A stretch of DNA of 64,000 nucleotides from Macrothele yani (GCA_039090855.1 CM076991.1:72729349-72793348); one strand, 5' to 3'; positions 11,371-24,359 are shown, counted from the first letter of the stretch. Notes: generated by a model not told the origin, from the sequence alone. Translations and numbers: made by a program.

Positions 11371-14300
11371 AAAATTTTTATTAATCAGTGACAATCGTGC
11401 TCCTCACCGGGATTTGCTTTCTGAATAAGAAAGGTTTACAATTCATTTTTTAAAAATCGGTTATGATCATGATCCTCTCCGTGATTTGCTTTCGGAATAA
11501 ATAAGAATTTTTATTAATCAGTGATGATCGTGCTCCTCACGGGATTTGCTTTCGGAATAAGAAAGGTTTACAATTACATTTTTTAAAAATCAGTTATGAT
11601 CATGATCCTCTCCGTGATTTGCTTTCGGAATAAATAAGAATTTTTATTAATCAGTGATGATCGTGCTCCTCGCCGGGATTTGCTTTCGGAATAAGAAAGG
11701 TTTACAATTCAATTTTTTAAAATCAGTTCTGATCATGATCCTCCGTGATTTGCTTTCGGAATAAATAAGAATTTTTATTAATCAGTGATGATCGTGCTCT
11801 TCACGGGATTTGCTTTCGGAATAAGAAAGGCTTACAATTCATTTTTTAAAAATCAGTTATGATCATGATCCTCTCCGTGATTTGCTTTCGGAATAAATAA
11901 GAATTTTTATTAATCAGTGATGATCGTGCTCCTCGCCGGGATTTGCTTTCGGAATGAGAAAGGTTTACAATTCAATTTTTTAAAATCAGTTCTGATCATG
12001 ATCCTCCGTGATTTGCTTTCGGAATAAATAAGAATTTTTATTAATCAGTGATGATCGTGCTCCTCACGGGATTTGCTTTCGGAATAAGAAAGGTTTACAA
12101 TTCATTTTTAAAAATCAGTTATGATCATGATCCTCTCCGTGATTTGCTTTCGGAATAAATAAGAATTTTTATTAATCAGTGATGATCGTGCTCCTCACGG
12201 GATTTGCTTTCGGAATAAGAAAGGTTTACAATTCATTTTTTAAAAATCAGTTATGATCATGATCCTCTCCGTGATTTGCTTTCGGAATAAATAAGAATTT
12301 TTATTAATCAGTGATGATCGTGCTCCTCGCCGGGATTTGCTTTCGGAATAAGAAAGGTTTACAATTCAGTTTTTTAAAATCAGTTCTGATCCTGATCCTC
12401 CGTGATTTGCTTTCGGAATAAATAAGAATTTTTATTAATCAGTGATGATCGTGCTCCTCGCCGGGATTTGCTTTCGGAATAAGAAAGGTTTACAATTCAG
12501 TTTTTTAAAATCAGTTCTGATCATGATCCTCCGTGATTTGCTTTCGGAATAAATAAGAATTTTTATTAATCAGTGATGATCGTGCTCCTCACGGGATTTG
12601 CTTTCGGAATAAGAAAGGTTTACAATTCAATTTTTTTAATCAGTTATGATCGTGATCCTCTCCGTGATTTGCTTTCGGAATAAGAAAGGTTTACAATTCA
12701 ATTTTTTAAAATTAGTTCTGATCATGATCCTCCGTGATTTGCTTTCGGAATAAATAAGAATTTTTATTAATCAGTGATGATCGTGCTCCTCACGGGATTT
12801 GCTTTCGGAATAAGAAAGGTTTACAATTCATTTTTAAAAATCAGTTATGATCATGATCCTCTCCGTGATTTGCTTTCGGAATAAATAAGAATTTTTATTA
12901 ATCAGTGATGATCGTGCTCCTCGCCGGGATTTGCTTTCGGAATAAGAAAGGTTTACAATTCAGTTTTTTAAAATCAGTTCTGATCCTGATCCTCCGTGAT
13001 TTGCTTTCGGAATAAATAAGAATTTTTATTAATCAGTGATGATCGTGCTCCTCGCCGGGATTTGCTTTCGGAATAAGAAAGGTTTACAATTCAGTTTTTT
13101 AAAATCAGTTCTGATCATGATCCTCCGTGATTTGCTTTCGGAATAAATAAGAATTTTTATTAATCAGTGATGATCGTGCTCCACACGGGATTTGCTTTCG
13201 GAATAAGAAAGGTTTACAATTCAATTTTTTAATCAGTTATGATCATGATCCTCTCCGTGATTTGCTTTCGGAATAAATAAGAATTTTTATTAATCAGTGA
13301 TGATCGTGCTCCTCACGGGATTTGCTTTCGGAATAAGAAAGGTTTACAATTCATTTTTTAAAAATCAGTTATGATCATGATCCTCTCCGTGATTTGCTTT
13401 CGGAATAAATAAGAATTTTTATTAATCAGTGATGATCGTGCTCCTCACCGGGATTTGCTTTCGGAATAAGAAAGGTTTACAATTCATTTTTTAAAAATCA
13501 GTTATGATCATGATCCTCTCCGTGATTTGCTTTCGGAATAAATAAGAATTTTTATTAATCAGTGATGATCGTGCTCCTCACGGGATTTGCTTTCGGAATA
13601 AGAAAGGTTTACAATTCATTTTTTAAAAATCAGTTATGATCATGATCCTCTCCGTGATTTGCTTTCGGAATAAATAAGAATTTTTATTAATCAGTGATGA
13701 TCGTGCTCCTCCGGGATTTGCTTTCGGAATAAGAAAGGTTTACAATTCATTTTTTAAAAATCAGTTATGATCATGATCCTCTCCGTGATTTGCTTTCGGA
13801 ATAAATAAGAATTTTTATTAATCAGTGATGATCGTGCTCCTCACGGGATTTGCTTTCGGAATAAGAAAGGTTTACAATTCATTTTTTAAAAATCAGTTAT
13901 GATCATGATCCTCTCCGTGATTTGCTTTCGGAATAAATAAGAATTTTTATTAATCAGTGATGATCGTGCTCCTCGCCGGGATTTGCTTTCGGAATAAGAA
14001 AGGTTTACAATTCAATTTTTTAAAATCAGTTATGATCATGATCCTCTCCGTGATTTGCTTTCGGAATAAATAAGAATTTTTATTAATCAGTGATGATCGT
14101 GCTCCTCACGGGATTTGCTTTCGGAATAAGAAAGGTTTACAATTCATTTTTAAAAATCAGTTATGATCATGATCCTCTCCGTGATTTGCTTTCGGAATAA
14201 ATAAGAATTTTTATTAATCAGTGATGATCGTGCTCCTCACGGGATTTGCTTTCGGAATAAGAAAGGTTTACAATTCAATTTTTTAAAAATCAGTTATGAT

Positions 14301-17300
14301 CATGATCCTCTCCGTGATTTGCTTTCGGAATAAATAAGAATTTTTATTAATCAGTGATGATCGTGCTCCTCACGGGATTTGCTTTCGGAATAAGAAAGGT
14401 TTACAATTCATTTTTAAAAATCAGTTATGATCATGATCCTCTCCGTGATTTGCTTTCGGAATAAATAAGAATTTTTATTAATCAGTGATGATCGTGCTCC
14501 TCGCCGGGATTTGCTTTCGGAATAAGAAAGGTTTACAATTCAGTTTTTTAAAATCAGTTCTGATCCTGATCCTCCGTGATTTGCTTTCGGAATAAATAAG
14601 AATTTTTATTAATCAGTGATGATCGTGCTCCTCGCCGGGATTTGCTTTCGGAATAAGAAAGGTTTACAATTCAGTTTTTTAAAATCAGTTCTGATCATGA
14701 TCCTCCGTGATTTGCTTTCGGAATAAATAAGAATTTTTATTAATCAGTGATGATCGTGCTCCTCACGGGATTTGCTTTCGGAATAAGAAAGGTTTACAAT
14801 TCAATTTTTTAATCAGTTATGATCGTGATCCTCTCCGTGATTTGCTTTCGGAATAAGAAAGGTTTACAATTCAATTTTTTAAAATTAGTTCTGATCATGA
14901 TCCTCCGTGATTTGCTTTCGGAATAAATAAGAATTTTTATTAATCAGTGATGATCGTGCTCCTCACGGGATTTGCTTTCGGAATAAGAAAGGTTTACAAT
15001 TCATTTTTTAAAAATCAGTTATGATCATGATCCTCTCCGTGATTTGCTTTCGGAATAAATAAGAATTTTTATTAATCAGTGATGATCGTGCTCCTCGCCG
15101 GGATTTGCTTTCGGAATAAGAAAGGTTTACAATTCAGTTTTTTAAAATCAGTTCTGATCATGATCCTCCGTGATTTGCTTTCGGAATAAATAAGAATTTT
15201 TATTAATCAGTGATGATCGTGCTCCTCGCCGGGATTTGCTTTCGGAATAAGAAAGGTTTACAATTCAATTTTTTTAAAAATCAGTTATGATCATGATCCT
15301 CTCCGTGATTTGCTTTCGGAATAAATAAGAATTTTTATTAATCAGTGATGATCGTGCTCCTCACGGGATTTGCTTTCGGAATAAGAAAGGTTTACAATTC
15401 AATTTTTTAAAATCAGTTATGATCATGATCCTCTCCGTGATTTGCTTTCGGAATAAATAAGAATTTTTATTAATCAGTGATGATCGTGCTCCTCACGGGA
15501 TTTGCTTTCGGAATAAGAAAGGTTTACAATTCATTTTTTAAAAATCAGTTATGATCATGATCCTCTCCGTGATTTGCTTTCGGAATAAATAAGAATTTTT
15601 ATTAATCAGTGATGATCGTGCTCCTCGCCGGGATTTGCTTTCGGAATAAGAAAGGTTTACAATTCAATTTTTTAAAAATCAGTTATGATCATGATCCTCT
15701 CCGTGATTTGCTTTCGGAATAAATAAGAATTTTTATTAATCAGTGATGATCGTGCTCCTCACGGGATTTGCTTTCTGAATAAGAAAGGTTTACAATTCAT
15801 TTTTTAAAAATCGGTTATGATCATGATCCTCTCCGTGATTTGCTTTCGGAATAAATAAGAATTTTTATTAATCAGTGATGATCGTGCTCCTCACGGGATT
15901 TGCTTTCGGAATAAGAAAGGTTTACAATTCATTTTTTAAAAATCAGTTATGATCATGATCCTCTCCGTGATTTGCTTTCGGAATAAATAAGAATTTTTAT
16001 TATTCAGTGATGATCGTGCTCCTCGCCGGGATTTGCTTTCGGAATAAGAAAGGTTTACAATTCAATTTTTTAAAAATCAGTTATGATCATGATCCTCTCC
16101 GTGATTTGCTTTCGGAATAAATAAGAATTTTTATTAATCAGTGATGATCGTGCTCCTCACGGGATTTGCTTTCGGAATAAGAAAGGTTTACAATTCATTT
16201 TTTAAAAATCAGTTCTGATCATGATCGTCCGTGATTTGCTTTCGGAATAAATAAGAATTTTTATTAATCAGTGATGATCGTGCTCCTCACGGGATTTGCT
16301 TTCGGAATAAGAAAGGTTTACAATTCAATTTTTTTAATCAGTTATGATCGTGATCCTCTCCGTGATTTGCTTTCGGAATAAATAAGAATTTTTATTAATC
16401 AGTGATGATCGTGCTCCTCACGGGATTTGCTTTCGGAATAAGAAAGGTTTACAATTCATTTTTTAAAAATCAGTTATGATCATGATCCTCTCCGTGATTT
16501 GCTTTCGGAATAAATAAGAATTTTTATTAATCAGTGATGATCGTGCTCCTCGCCGGGATTTGCTTTCGGAATAAGAAAGGTTTACAATTCAGTTTTTTAA
16601 AATCAGTTCTGATCCTGATCCTCCATGATTTGCTTTCGGAATAAATAAGAATTTTTATTAATCAGTGATGATCGTGCTCCTCGCCGGGATTTGCTTTCGG
16701 AATAAGAAAGGTTTACAATTCAGTTTTTTAAAAATCAGTTCTGATCATGATCCTCCGTGATTTGCTTTCGGAATAAATAAGAATTTTTATTAATCAGTGA
16801 TGATCGTGCTCCTCACGGGATTTGCTTTCGGAATAAGAAAGGTTTACAATTCAATTTTTTAATCAGTTATGATCGTGATCCTCTCCGTGATTTGCTTTCG
16901 GAATAAGAAAGGTTTACAATTCAATTTTTTAAAATTAGTTCTGATCATGATCCTCCGTGATTTGCTTTCGGAATAAATAAGAATTTTTATTAATCAGTGA
17001 TGATCGTGCTCCTCACGGGATTTGCTTTCGGAATAAGAAAGGTTTACAATTCATTTTTTAAAAATCAGTTATGATCATGATCCTCTCCGTGATTTGCTTT
17101 CGGAATAAATAAGAATTTTTATTAATCAGTGATGATCGTGCTCCTCGCCGGGATTTGCTTTCGGAATAAGAAAGGTTTACAATTCAGTTTTTTAAAATCA
17201 GTTCTGATCATGATCCTCCGTGATTTGCTTTCGGAATAAATAAGAATTTTTATTAATCAGTGATGATCGTGCTCCTCACGGGATTTGCTTTCGGAATAAG

Positions 17301-20300
17301 AAAGGTTTACAATTCAATTTTTTAAAATCAGTTATGATCGTGATCCTCTCCGTGATTTGCTTTCGGAATAAATAAGAATTTTTTATTAATCAGTGATGAT
17401 CGTGCTCCTCACGGGATTTGCTTTCGGAATAAGAAAGGTTTACAATTCATTTTTTAAAAATCAGTTATGATCATGATCCTCTCCGTGATTTGCTTTCGGA
17501 ATAAATAAGAATTCTTATTAATCAGTGATGATCGTGCTCCTCGCCGGGATTTGCTTTCGGAATAAGAAAGGTTTACAATTCAGTTTTTTAAAATCAGTTC
17601 TGATCCTGATCCTCCGTGATTTGCTTTCGGAATAAATAAGAATTTTTATTAATCAGTGATGATCGTGCTCCTCCCCGGGATTTGCTTTCGGAATAAGAAA
17701 GGTTTACAATTCAGTTTTTTAAAATCAGTTCTGATCATGATCCTCCGTGATTTGCTTTCGGAATAAATAAGAATTTTTATTAATCAGTGATGATCGTGCT
17801 CCTCACGGGATTTGCTTTCGGAATAAGAAAGGTTTACAATTCAAATTTTTTAATCAGTTATGATCATGATCCTCTCCGTGATTTGCTTTCGGAATAAATA
17901 AGAATTTTTATTAATCAGTGATGATCGTGCTCCTCACGGGATTTGCTTTCGGAATAAGAAAGGTTTACAATTCATTTTTTAAAAATCAGTTATGATCATG
18001 ATCCTCTCCGTGATTTGCTTTCGGAATAAATAAGAATTTTTATTAATCAGTGATGATCGTGCTCCTCGCCGGGATTTGCTTTCGGAATAAGAAAGGTTTA
18101 CAATTCAATTTTTTAAAAATCAGTTATGATCATGATCCTCTCCGTGATTTGCTTTCGGAATAAATAAGAATTTTTATTAATCAGTGATGATCGTGCTCCT
18201 CACGGGATTTGCTTTCTGAATAAGAAAGGTTTACAATTCATTTTTTAAAAATCAGTTATGATCATGATCCTCTCCGTGATTTGCTTTCGGAATAAATAAG
18301 AATTTTTATTAATCAGTGATGATCGTGCTCCTCACGGGATTTGCTTTCGGAATAAGAAAGGTTTACAATTCATTTTTTAAAAATCGGTTATGATCATGAT
18401 CCTCTCCGTGATTTGCTTTCGGAATAAATAAGAATTTTTATTAATCAGTGATGATCGTGCTCCTCACGGGATTTGCTTTCGGAATAAGAAAGGTTTACAA
18501 TTCATTTTTTAAAAATCAGTTATGATCATGATCCTCTCCGTGATTTGCTTTCGGAATAAATAAGAATTTTTATTAATCAGTGATGATCGTGCTCCTCGCC
18601 GGGATTTGCTTTCGGAATAAGAAAGGTTTACAATTCAGTTTTTTAAAATCAGTTCTGATCCTGATCCTCCGTGATTTGCTTTCGGAATAAATAAGAATTT
18701 TTATTAATCAGTGATGATCGTGCTCCTCGCCGGGATTTGCTTTCGGAATAAGAAAGGTTTACAATTCAGTTTTTTAAAACCAGTTCTGATCATGATCCTC
18801 CGTGATTTGCTTTCGGAATAAATAAGAATTTTTATTAATCAGTGATGATCGTGCTCCTCACGGGATTTGCTTTCGGAATAAGAAAGGTTTACAATTCAAT
18901 TTTTTTAATCAGTTATGATCGTGATCCTCTCCGTGATTTGCTTTCGGAATAAGAAAGGTTTACAATTCAATTTTTTAAAATTAGTTCTGATCATGATCCT
19001 CCGTGATTTGCTTTCGGAATAAATAAGAATTTTTATTAATCAGTGATGATCGTGCTCCTCACGGGATTTGCTTTCGGAATAAGAAAGGTTTACAATTCAT
19101 TTTTTAAAAATCAGTTATGATCATGATCCTCTCCGTGATTTGCTTTCGGAATAAATAAGAATTTTTATTAATCAGTGATGATCGTGCTCCTCGCCGGGAT
19201 TTGCTTTCGGAATAAGAAAGGTTTACAATTCAATTTTTTAAAAATCAGTTATGATCATGATCCTCTCCGTGATTTGCTTTCGGAATAAATAAGAATTTTT
19301 ATTAATCAGTGATGATCGTGCTCCTCGCGGGATTTGCTTTCTGAATAAGAAAGGTTTACAATTCATTTTTTAAAAATCGGTTATGATCATGATCCTCTCC
19401 GTGATTTGCTTTCGGAATAAATAAGAATTTTTATTAATCAGTGATGATCGTGCTCCTCACGGGATTTGCTTTCGGAATAAGAAAGGTTTGCAATTCATTT
19501 TTTAAAAATCAGTTATGATCATGATCCTCTCCGTGATTTGCTTTCGGAATAAATAAGAATTTTTATTAATCAGTGATGATCGTGCTCCTCACGGGATTTG
19601 CTTTCGGAATAAGAAAGGTTTACAATTCATTTTTTAAAAATCAGTTATGATCATGATCCTCTCCGTGATTTGCTTTCGGAATAAATAAGAATTTTTATTA
19701 ATCAGTGATGATCGTGCTCCTCGCCGGGATTTGCTTTCGGAATAAGAAAGGTTTACAATTCAGTTTTTTAAAATCAGTTCTGATCCTGATCCTCCGTGAT
19801 TTGCTTTCGGAATAAATAAGAATTTTTATTAATCAGTGATGATCGTGCTCCTCACGGGATTTGCTTTCGGAATAAGAAAGGTTTACAATTTATTTTTTAA
19901 AAATCAGTTATGATCATGATCCTCTCCGTGATTTGCTTTCGGAATAAATAAGAATTTTTATTAATCAGTTATGATCGTGCTCCTCGCCGGGATTTGCTTT
20001 CGGAATAAGAAAGGTTTACAATTCAATTTTTTAAAAATCAGTTATGATCATGATCCTCTCCGTGATTTGCTTTCGGAATAAATAATAATTGTTATTAATC
20101 AGTGATGATCGTGCTCCTCACGGGATTTGCTTTCTGAATAAGAAAGGTTTACAATTCATTTTTTAAAAATCGGTTATGATCATGATCCTCTCCGTGATTT
20201 GCTTTCGGAATAAATAAGAATTTTTATTAATCAGTGATGATCGTGCTCCTCACGGGATTTGCTTTCGGAATAAGAAAGGTTTGCAATTCATTTTTTAAAA

Positions 20301-21476
20301 ATCAGTTATGATCATGATCCTCTCCGTGATTTGCTTTCGGAATAAATAAGAATTTTTATTAATCAGTGATGATCGTGCTCCTCACGGGATTTGCTTTCGG
20401 AATAAGAAAGGTTTACAATTCATTTTTTAAAAATCAGTTATGATCATGATCCTCTCCGTGATTTGCTTTCGGAATAAATAAGAATTTTTATTAATCAGTG
20501 ATGATCGTGCTCCTCGCCGGGATTTGCTTTCGGAATAAGAAAGGTTTACAATTCAGTTTTTTAAAATCAGTTCTGATCCTGATCCTCCGTGATGTGCTTT
20601 CGGAATAAATAAGAATTTTTATTAATCAGTGATGATCGTGCTCCTCGCCGGGATTTGCTTTCGGAATAAGAAAGGTTTACAATTCAGTTTTTTAAAATCA
20701 GTTCTGATCATGATCCTCCGTGATTTGCTTTCGGAATAAATAAGAATTTTTATTAATCAGTGATGATCGTGCTCCTCACGGGATTTGCTTTCGGAATAAG
20801 AAAGGTTTACAATTCAATTTTTTTAATCAGTTATGATCGTGATCCTCTCCGTGATTTGCTTTCGGAATAAGAAAGGTTTACAATTCAATTTTTTAAAATT
20901 AGTTCTGATCATGATCCTCCGTGATTTGCTTTCGGAATAAATAAGAATTTTTATTAATCAGTGATGATCGTGCTCCTCACGGGATTTGCTTTCGGAATAA
21001 GAAAGGTTTACAATTCATTTTTTAAAAATCAGTTATGATCATGATCCTCTCCGTGATTTGCTTTCGGAATAAATAAGAATTTTTATTAATCAGTGATGAC
21101 CGTGCTCCTCGCCGGGATTTGCTTTCGGAATAAGAAAGGTTTACAATTCAGTTTTTTAAAATCAGTTCTGATCATGATCCTCCGTGATTTGCTTTCGGAA
21201 TAAATAAGAATTTTTATTAATCAGTGATGATCGTGCTCCTCACGGGATTTGCTTTCGGAATAAGAAAGGTTTACAATTCAATTTTTTTAATCAGTTATGA
21301 TCGTGATCCTCTCCGTGATTTGCTTTCGGAATAAATAAGGTTTACAATTCAAATTTTTTATTAATGAGTGATGATCGTGCCCCTCAGCATGATTTTCTTT
21401 CGGAATAAGTATGGTTTACAGTTTAAACTTTTATTAATCAGTGATGAACATGCTCCTCTCCATGATTTGTTTTCGG
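11371..21476. repeat. satellite array, ~132-bp dimeric unit, ~10.1 kb
   Basis: This is a head-to-tail array of two related ~66-bp monomers. Monomer A contains ATCAGTGATGATCGTGCTCC and GGAATAAGAAAGG; monomer B contains ATCAGTTATGATCATGATCC and GGAATAAATAAG. Both share GATTTGCTTTCGGAATAA. Sub-variants differ by ACGGG/GCCGGG, presence or absence of a TCT after ATCC, and T-run length. Copies are almost identical in the centre and degrade at both edges (11371-11460 and 21330-21476), as in arrays homogenised by unequal exchange. There is no coding capacity: every frame is closed within a unit or two. No retroelement interrupts it. Confidence 0.97.
12640..20900. repeat. higher-order repeat of ~2.05 kb within the satellite
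   Basis: A recombinant unit, in which a B-type start runs into an A-type GGAATAAGAAAGG end and is followed by the unique variant AAAATTAGTTCTGATC, occurs five times. ATTAGTTCTG begins at 12711, 14884, 16934, 18980 and 20898. The spacings are 2173, 2050, 2046 and 1918 bp, the last two differing by about one 132-bp dimer. Neighbouring variants (CCTGATCC, TTTCTGAATAAG with ATCGGTTATG) recur in similar order. The array therefore amplified in blocks of about 15-16 dimers. Confidence 0.85.
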
Positions 21477-21479
21477 ACC

Positions 21480-22085
21480 GAAAAAATTGATTGACAAATA
21501 AAAATTTTATGGTTCCTATTCAACATATTACAGATTGTTTTCCAAATCTCTTGCGCCTGAATGCGTTTTTGAGGTCAACAATGTGGAAGCAAAGATTTAA
21601 TCTATGATTTAAAAGTAAACTTCGTGGCAAAAGATATCAGTGGACGAGTGGGAGATGAACTACATTTTGCGCAGAGAATTCCTAAACGCATTGTTGCGGC
21701 GAAAGTAATATTTATAGTATTTGAATTTATTAGCAATATATGTTTTTCGTACAAGCATTTTCAGAGAGTTTTAGAATTTGTTTCAAACGAAGTAGGTCGA
21801 TCATCACAAAAATTTTACCGATTTACATTTTGTGTGTGTGCGGGTGCGCGCATATATTTATGTACGTAAACCTGTATCGTTGCTTCCCCTCTCCCATATT
21901 CCCCTATCGAACGACGTGACGCCCTTGCTCGTATACAAACTTCTTGTTGGGAGCTCGAACAACCCAATTCACAATCACTCGAAGATGACGGAATTCCATA
22001 CTACGATGAGAATTATCACCCCATATTAGAAGCTGCTAACTGTTGGAACATAACTTCTCAAATGCGCAGCACTTCTTTTTTCTTT
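21480..22085. other. no gene; post-satellite flank
   Basis: Unique-looking AT-rich sequence. A frame of 81 codons from 21624 has no recognisable features and includes a (TG)n-like stretch at 21831-21845. I do not support a gene. Confidence 0.45.
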
Positions 22086-22087
22086 CT

Positions 22088-22296
22088 TTTATTAGGGGTT
22101 TAATGACTACCGTGAGCAACTCGATGGGCTATAAATAGTCGTCCGTCCTTAATGTAGGGCCACTGGTTTCAGGGAAGGAAGAGAGCTAATCCGTAAAACA
22201 AACACACTATTCATGCCTCGCCGGGATACGAACACGTACCCATCGCGGACGAATGGTTCAAAGGCAGCGCTTAAACCACTGCACCACTGGAGCGGA
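22088..22296 (-). mobile_element. SINE family 1 (tRNA-derived), diverged copy
   Basis: On the minus strand it begins near 22296 with CTCCAGTGGTGCAGTGGTTT, an A-box-like tRNA head, and runs through a degraded B-box to a body containing GGCCCTACATTAAGGACGG and GAGTTGCTCACGGTAGTCAT, ending in an A-rich stretch at about 22088. The same body occurs at 25471, 36880 and 63026. This is the most diverged copy of the full-length ones. No clear flanking duplication is seen. Confidence 0.8.
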
Positions 22297-22761
22297 TACA
22301 CTTCTTCACATAGACCATTGCATGGACATATTACAGAGGTGTGCATAAATCTTGCAACACCTGCCTCGACATGGTTGTCAACATCTTTGAATAGCAATAA
22401 GACATAAAAAGAAAGAGATACTAACCTAATTACCAAATGAAAGGAAAATTCATGTAGATTTCATATCCGACCGGATATTTAAGCACTTTATAACGTTATA
22501 AAAATTATGAGACAAAAATGCAGGGTATGTGTTATATATTCATTTAATGTTTCATAAGAAAAAGGGTAACGTATCAGTTGTGTACTGATACGTTTGAAAT
22601 TATGCAAAAAAGCAACTAAAAATTAATGCAATTGACTTTTGCACACACTTACTGAAACACAAGACATGTCAATATTTGACGGGATAGCTCTTATTCGTGA
22701 GCACTAGAGCACACCTCTTGTGCATCATATGGACAAGTGTTTTTCACTAAGTCAACAGAAA

Positions 22762-23637
22762 TTACACGATGGCATCCGTCATGTCATTTATGCTTTCAAT
22801 TAACGCTTGTTTATTTCTTGGCTGCTTCTTCGACATTTCCACACTTAGTTTCCTTCACAAGTTCTCGATTGAGTTTAAATCAGGAGATTGCGCAGGGCAG
22901 TCAAGACGATGCACACCTCTGGTTATGCACCAGTTTTTCAGTCTCCGCTCATTTCATGGGTTAGGACACCAATGTACTTACTTGCATTTATCATTCCGTC
23001 AACAATGCACAATCTTCCAACGCCAAATGCAGCCATACAAGACTAAATCATGACAGATTTTGGATATTTAACAGTTCGTTTGGTGCAATCTGGTTTGAAT
23101 TCTTCGCTAGAATACCCCCTTACATAAGACGCACCATTATTTTCAGCAATGGAAAATGTCAACTCATCACTAAATAACACTTTTTTCAAGTCAGCCGTCG
23201 ATCAATGTCGATGTTGCTTGGCCCGAAGTAGCCGAGCTTTTCGCTGGCGTTCTGAAAGTAGAGGTTTCTTCGTGCTTTCAGAACGCCAGCGAAAAGCTCG
23301 GCTAGTCCCAAGGATAATAGTCGACGACGGACTGTCGAAGTAGAACAGGTCAATGAAGTACTTTCGGATCATTCTCTTGCCAGCTCCAGTGATATTAGCA
23401 TCCGATTTGTGTGGTTAAATCTCTTAAGCACTTTATTGTCTCTTTCCGATGAACAGGGTGGCAGTCCACTGCGTTTACGATGAGCGGCAGATCCAGTTTC
23501 TTTATAACGCTGGGTTATCCTGGTCACTGTAGAATGCTGACAATTCACTTTTAAAGCAATTTGGAGGAGAGAAAACCTTCCAGATGCAACTTTATGATAG
23601 CGTAACGGTCAGCAACACATAAAGGCTTGCGCGCCAT
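22762..23637 (-). pseudogene. Tc1-like transposase relic
   Basis: Reading the minus strand from the ATG at 23637, I see MARKPLCVADRYAIIKLHLE, an HTH region (HSTVTRITQRYKETG), a Pro/Arg linker (RKRSGLPP) and TVRRRLLSLGL. After an intruding hairpin the frame changes and continues KKPLLSERQRKARL, a family-typical segment. Further on are VLFSDELTFSIAENNG, with the first catalytic Asp, and PQSPDLNSIENL, with the catalytic Glu. The region with the second Asp is not recognisable. Several stops and frame changes make it clearly dead. Confidence 0.82.
23229..23304. repeat. perfect 30-bp hairpin inside transposase relic
   Basis: Arms 23229-23258 and 23275-23304 are exact reverse complements with a 16-base spacer. 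The left arm as listed encodes, on the minus strand, the normal ERQRKARL portion of the transposase; the right arm is an inverted duplicate of it that interrupts the frame between LSLGL and KKPLLS. Confidence 0.92.
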
Positions 23638-23653
23638 TGTAACTGGCGTGTGA

Positions 23654-23974
23654 TCTGATCTGATCAAATGTAGAGGATTTTAGGAAGGGAGTATCTGACC
23701 CCAGGTCTTAAACAACCCTTAGAAATAGGAAGCTAGGAGATTTGGGCTAGAGTGCCCGATAGGAAAGTAACACGGAAGCTAAGTAGAAAGAGGGAGGAAG
23801 ACCCCCTTATATTATTTATTACCGTGGAGCCAGTAGTCGGGGACCGACGGCTTAACGTGCCCATCCGACGCACGACGGATATTTAATGGATCGAGCGTTC
23901 GTACCTGCTGGGATCGAACCTGAGGTCCTTTCCGTAGCAGTCACGAACGTTGCCCACTAGGTAACCCGCGGCCC
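23654..23974 (-). mobile_element. SINE family 2 (tRNA-derived) with 14-bp duplication
   Basis: The minus-strand sequence starts GGCCGCGGGTTACCTAGTGG with A-box TTACCTAGTGGGCAACG and B-box GGTTCGATCCC, then a body containing GGGCACGTTAAGCCGTCGGT and a second body of about 150 bp, ending in a (GATCA)n-type tail at 23654-23668. It is flanked by the exact 14-bp repeat TAACTGGCGTGTGA at 23640-23653 and 23975-23988. It inserted into the Tc1-like element about 3 bp beyond the transposase start codon. The non-poly(A) tail suggests mobilisation by a LINE that recognises a short 3' repeat. Confidence 0.85.
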
Positions 23975-24359
23975 TAACTGGCGTGTGAATCAGGTTTGTG
24001 CCTTTATATACGTAGCTACACAGGGGAGTAGGAAGTAACCAATACCAGTTCAGAACCACTTATCTGCAATTGCCTGTAAAGTTTCGGCCTGTGATTGGTT
24101 AATGCAGCTGAGTTCTCGATTTGGTCTTTATTTCAAACTGACGTGGAGTATTTGTGTGGTACCATAGAAGTCGTTGCGGAATTCCACCTAAAAATGTAAT
24201 TGAGTATCTGTACCTTGATTTGAAATTTACATGCATTTTCCTTCCATTTGGTATATAATATAGGTTAGTACCTCTTTTTTATGAGTTTTATTACTATTCA
24301 AAGATGTTGACAACGATGTTGAGCCAGGTGTTGCAAAACTTATGCACATCTCTGTGTAT

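Larger units (their letters stand above)
22334..24356 (-). mobile_element. Tc1-like element, decayed, carrying a SINE
   Basis: The left end (CAGAGGTGTGCATAAATCTT) and right end (complement of CAGAGATGTGCATAAGTTTT) are inverted repeats extending about 100 bp with moderate divergence. TA flanks both ends (22332-22333 and 24357-24358). The total is about 2.0 kb, of which about 335 bp is a later SINE insertion with its duplication. A minus-strand Tc1-family transposase relic lies at 22762-23637. Confidence 0.85.

Noticed and set aside
11371..21476. Regular repeats resembling a CRISPR array
   Set aside because: There are no unique spacers: both halves of every period are repeated, and the context is a eukaryotic satellite.
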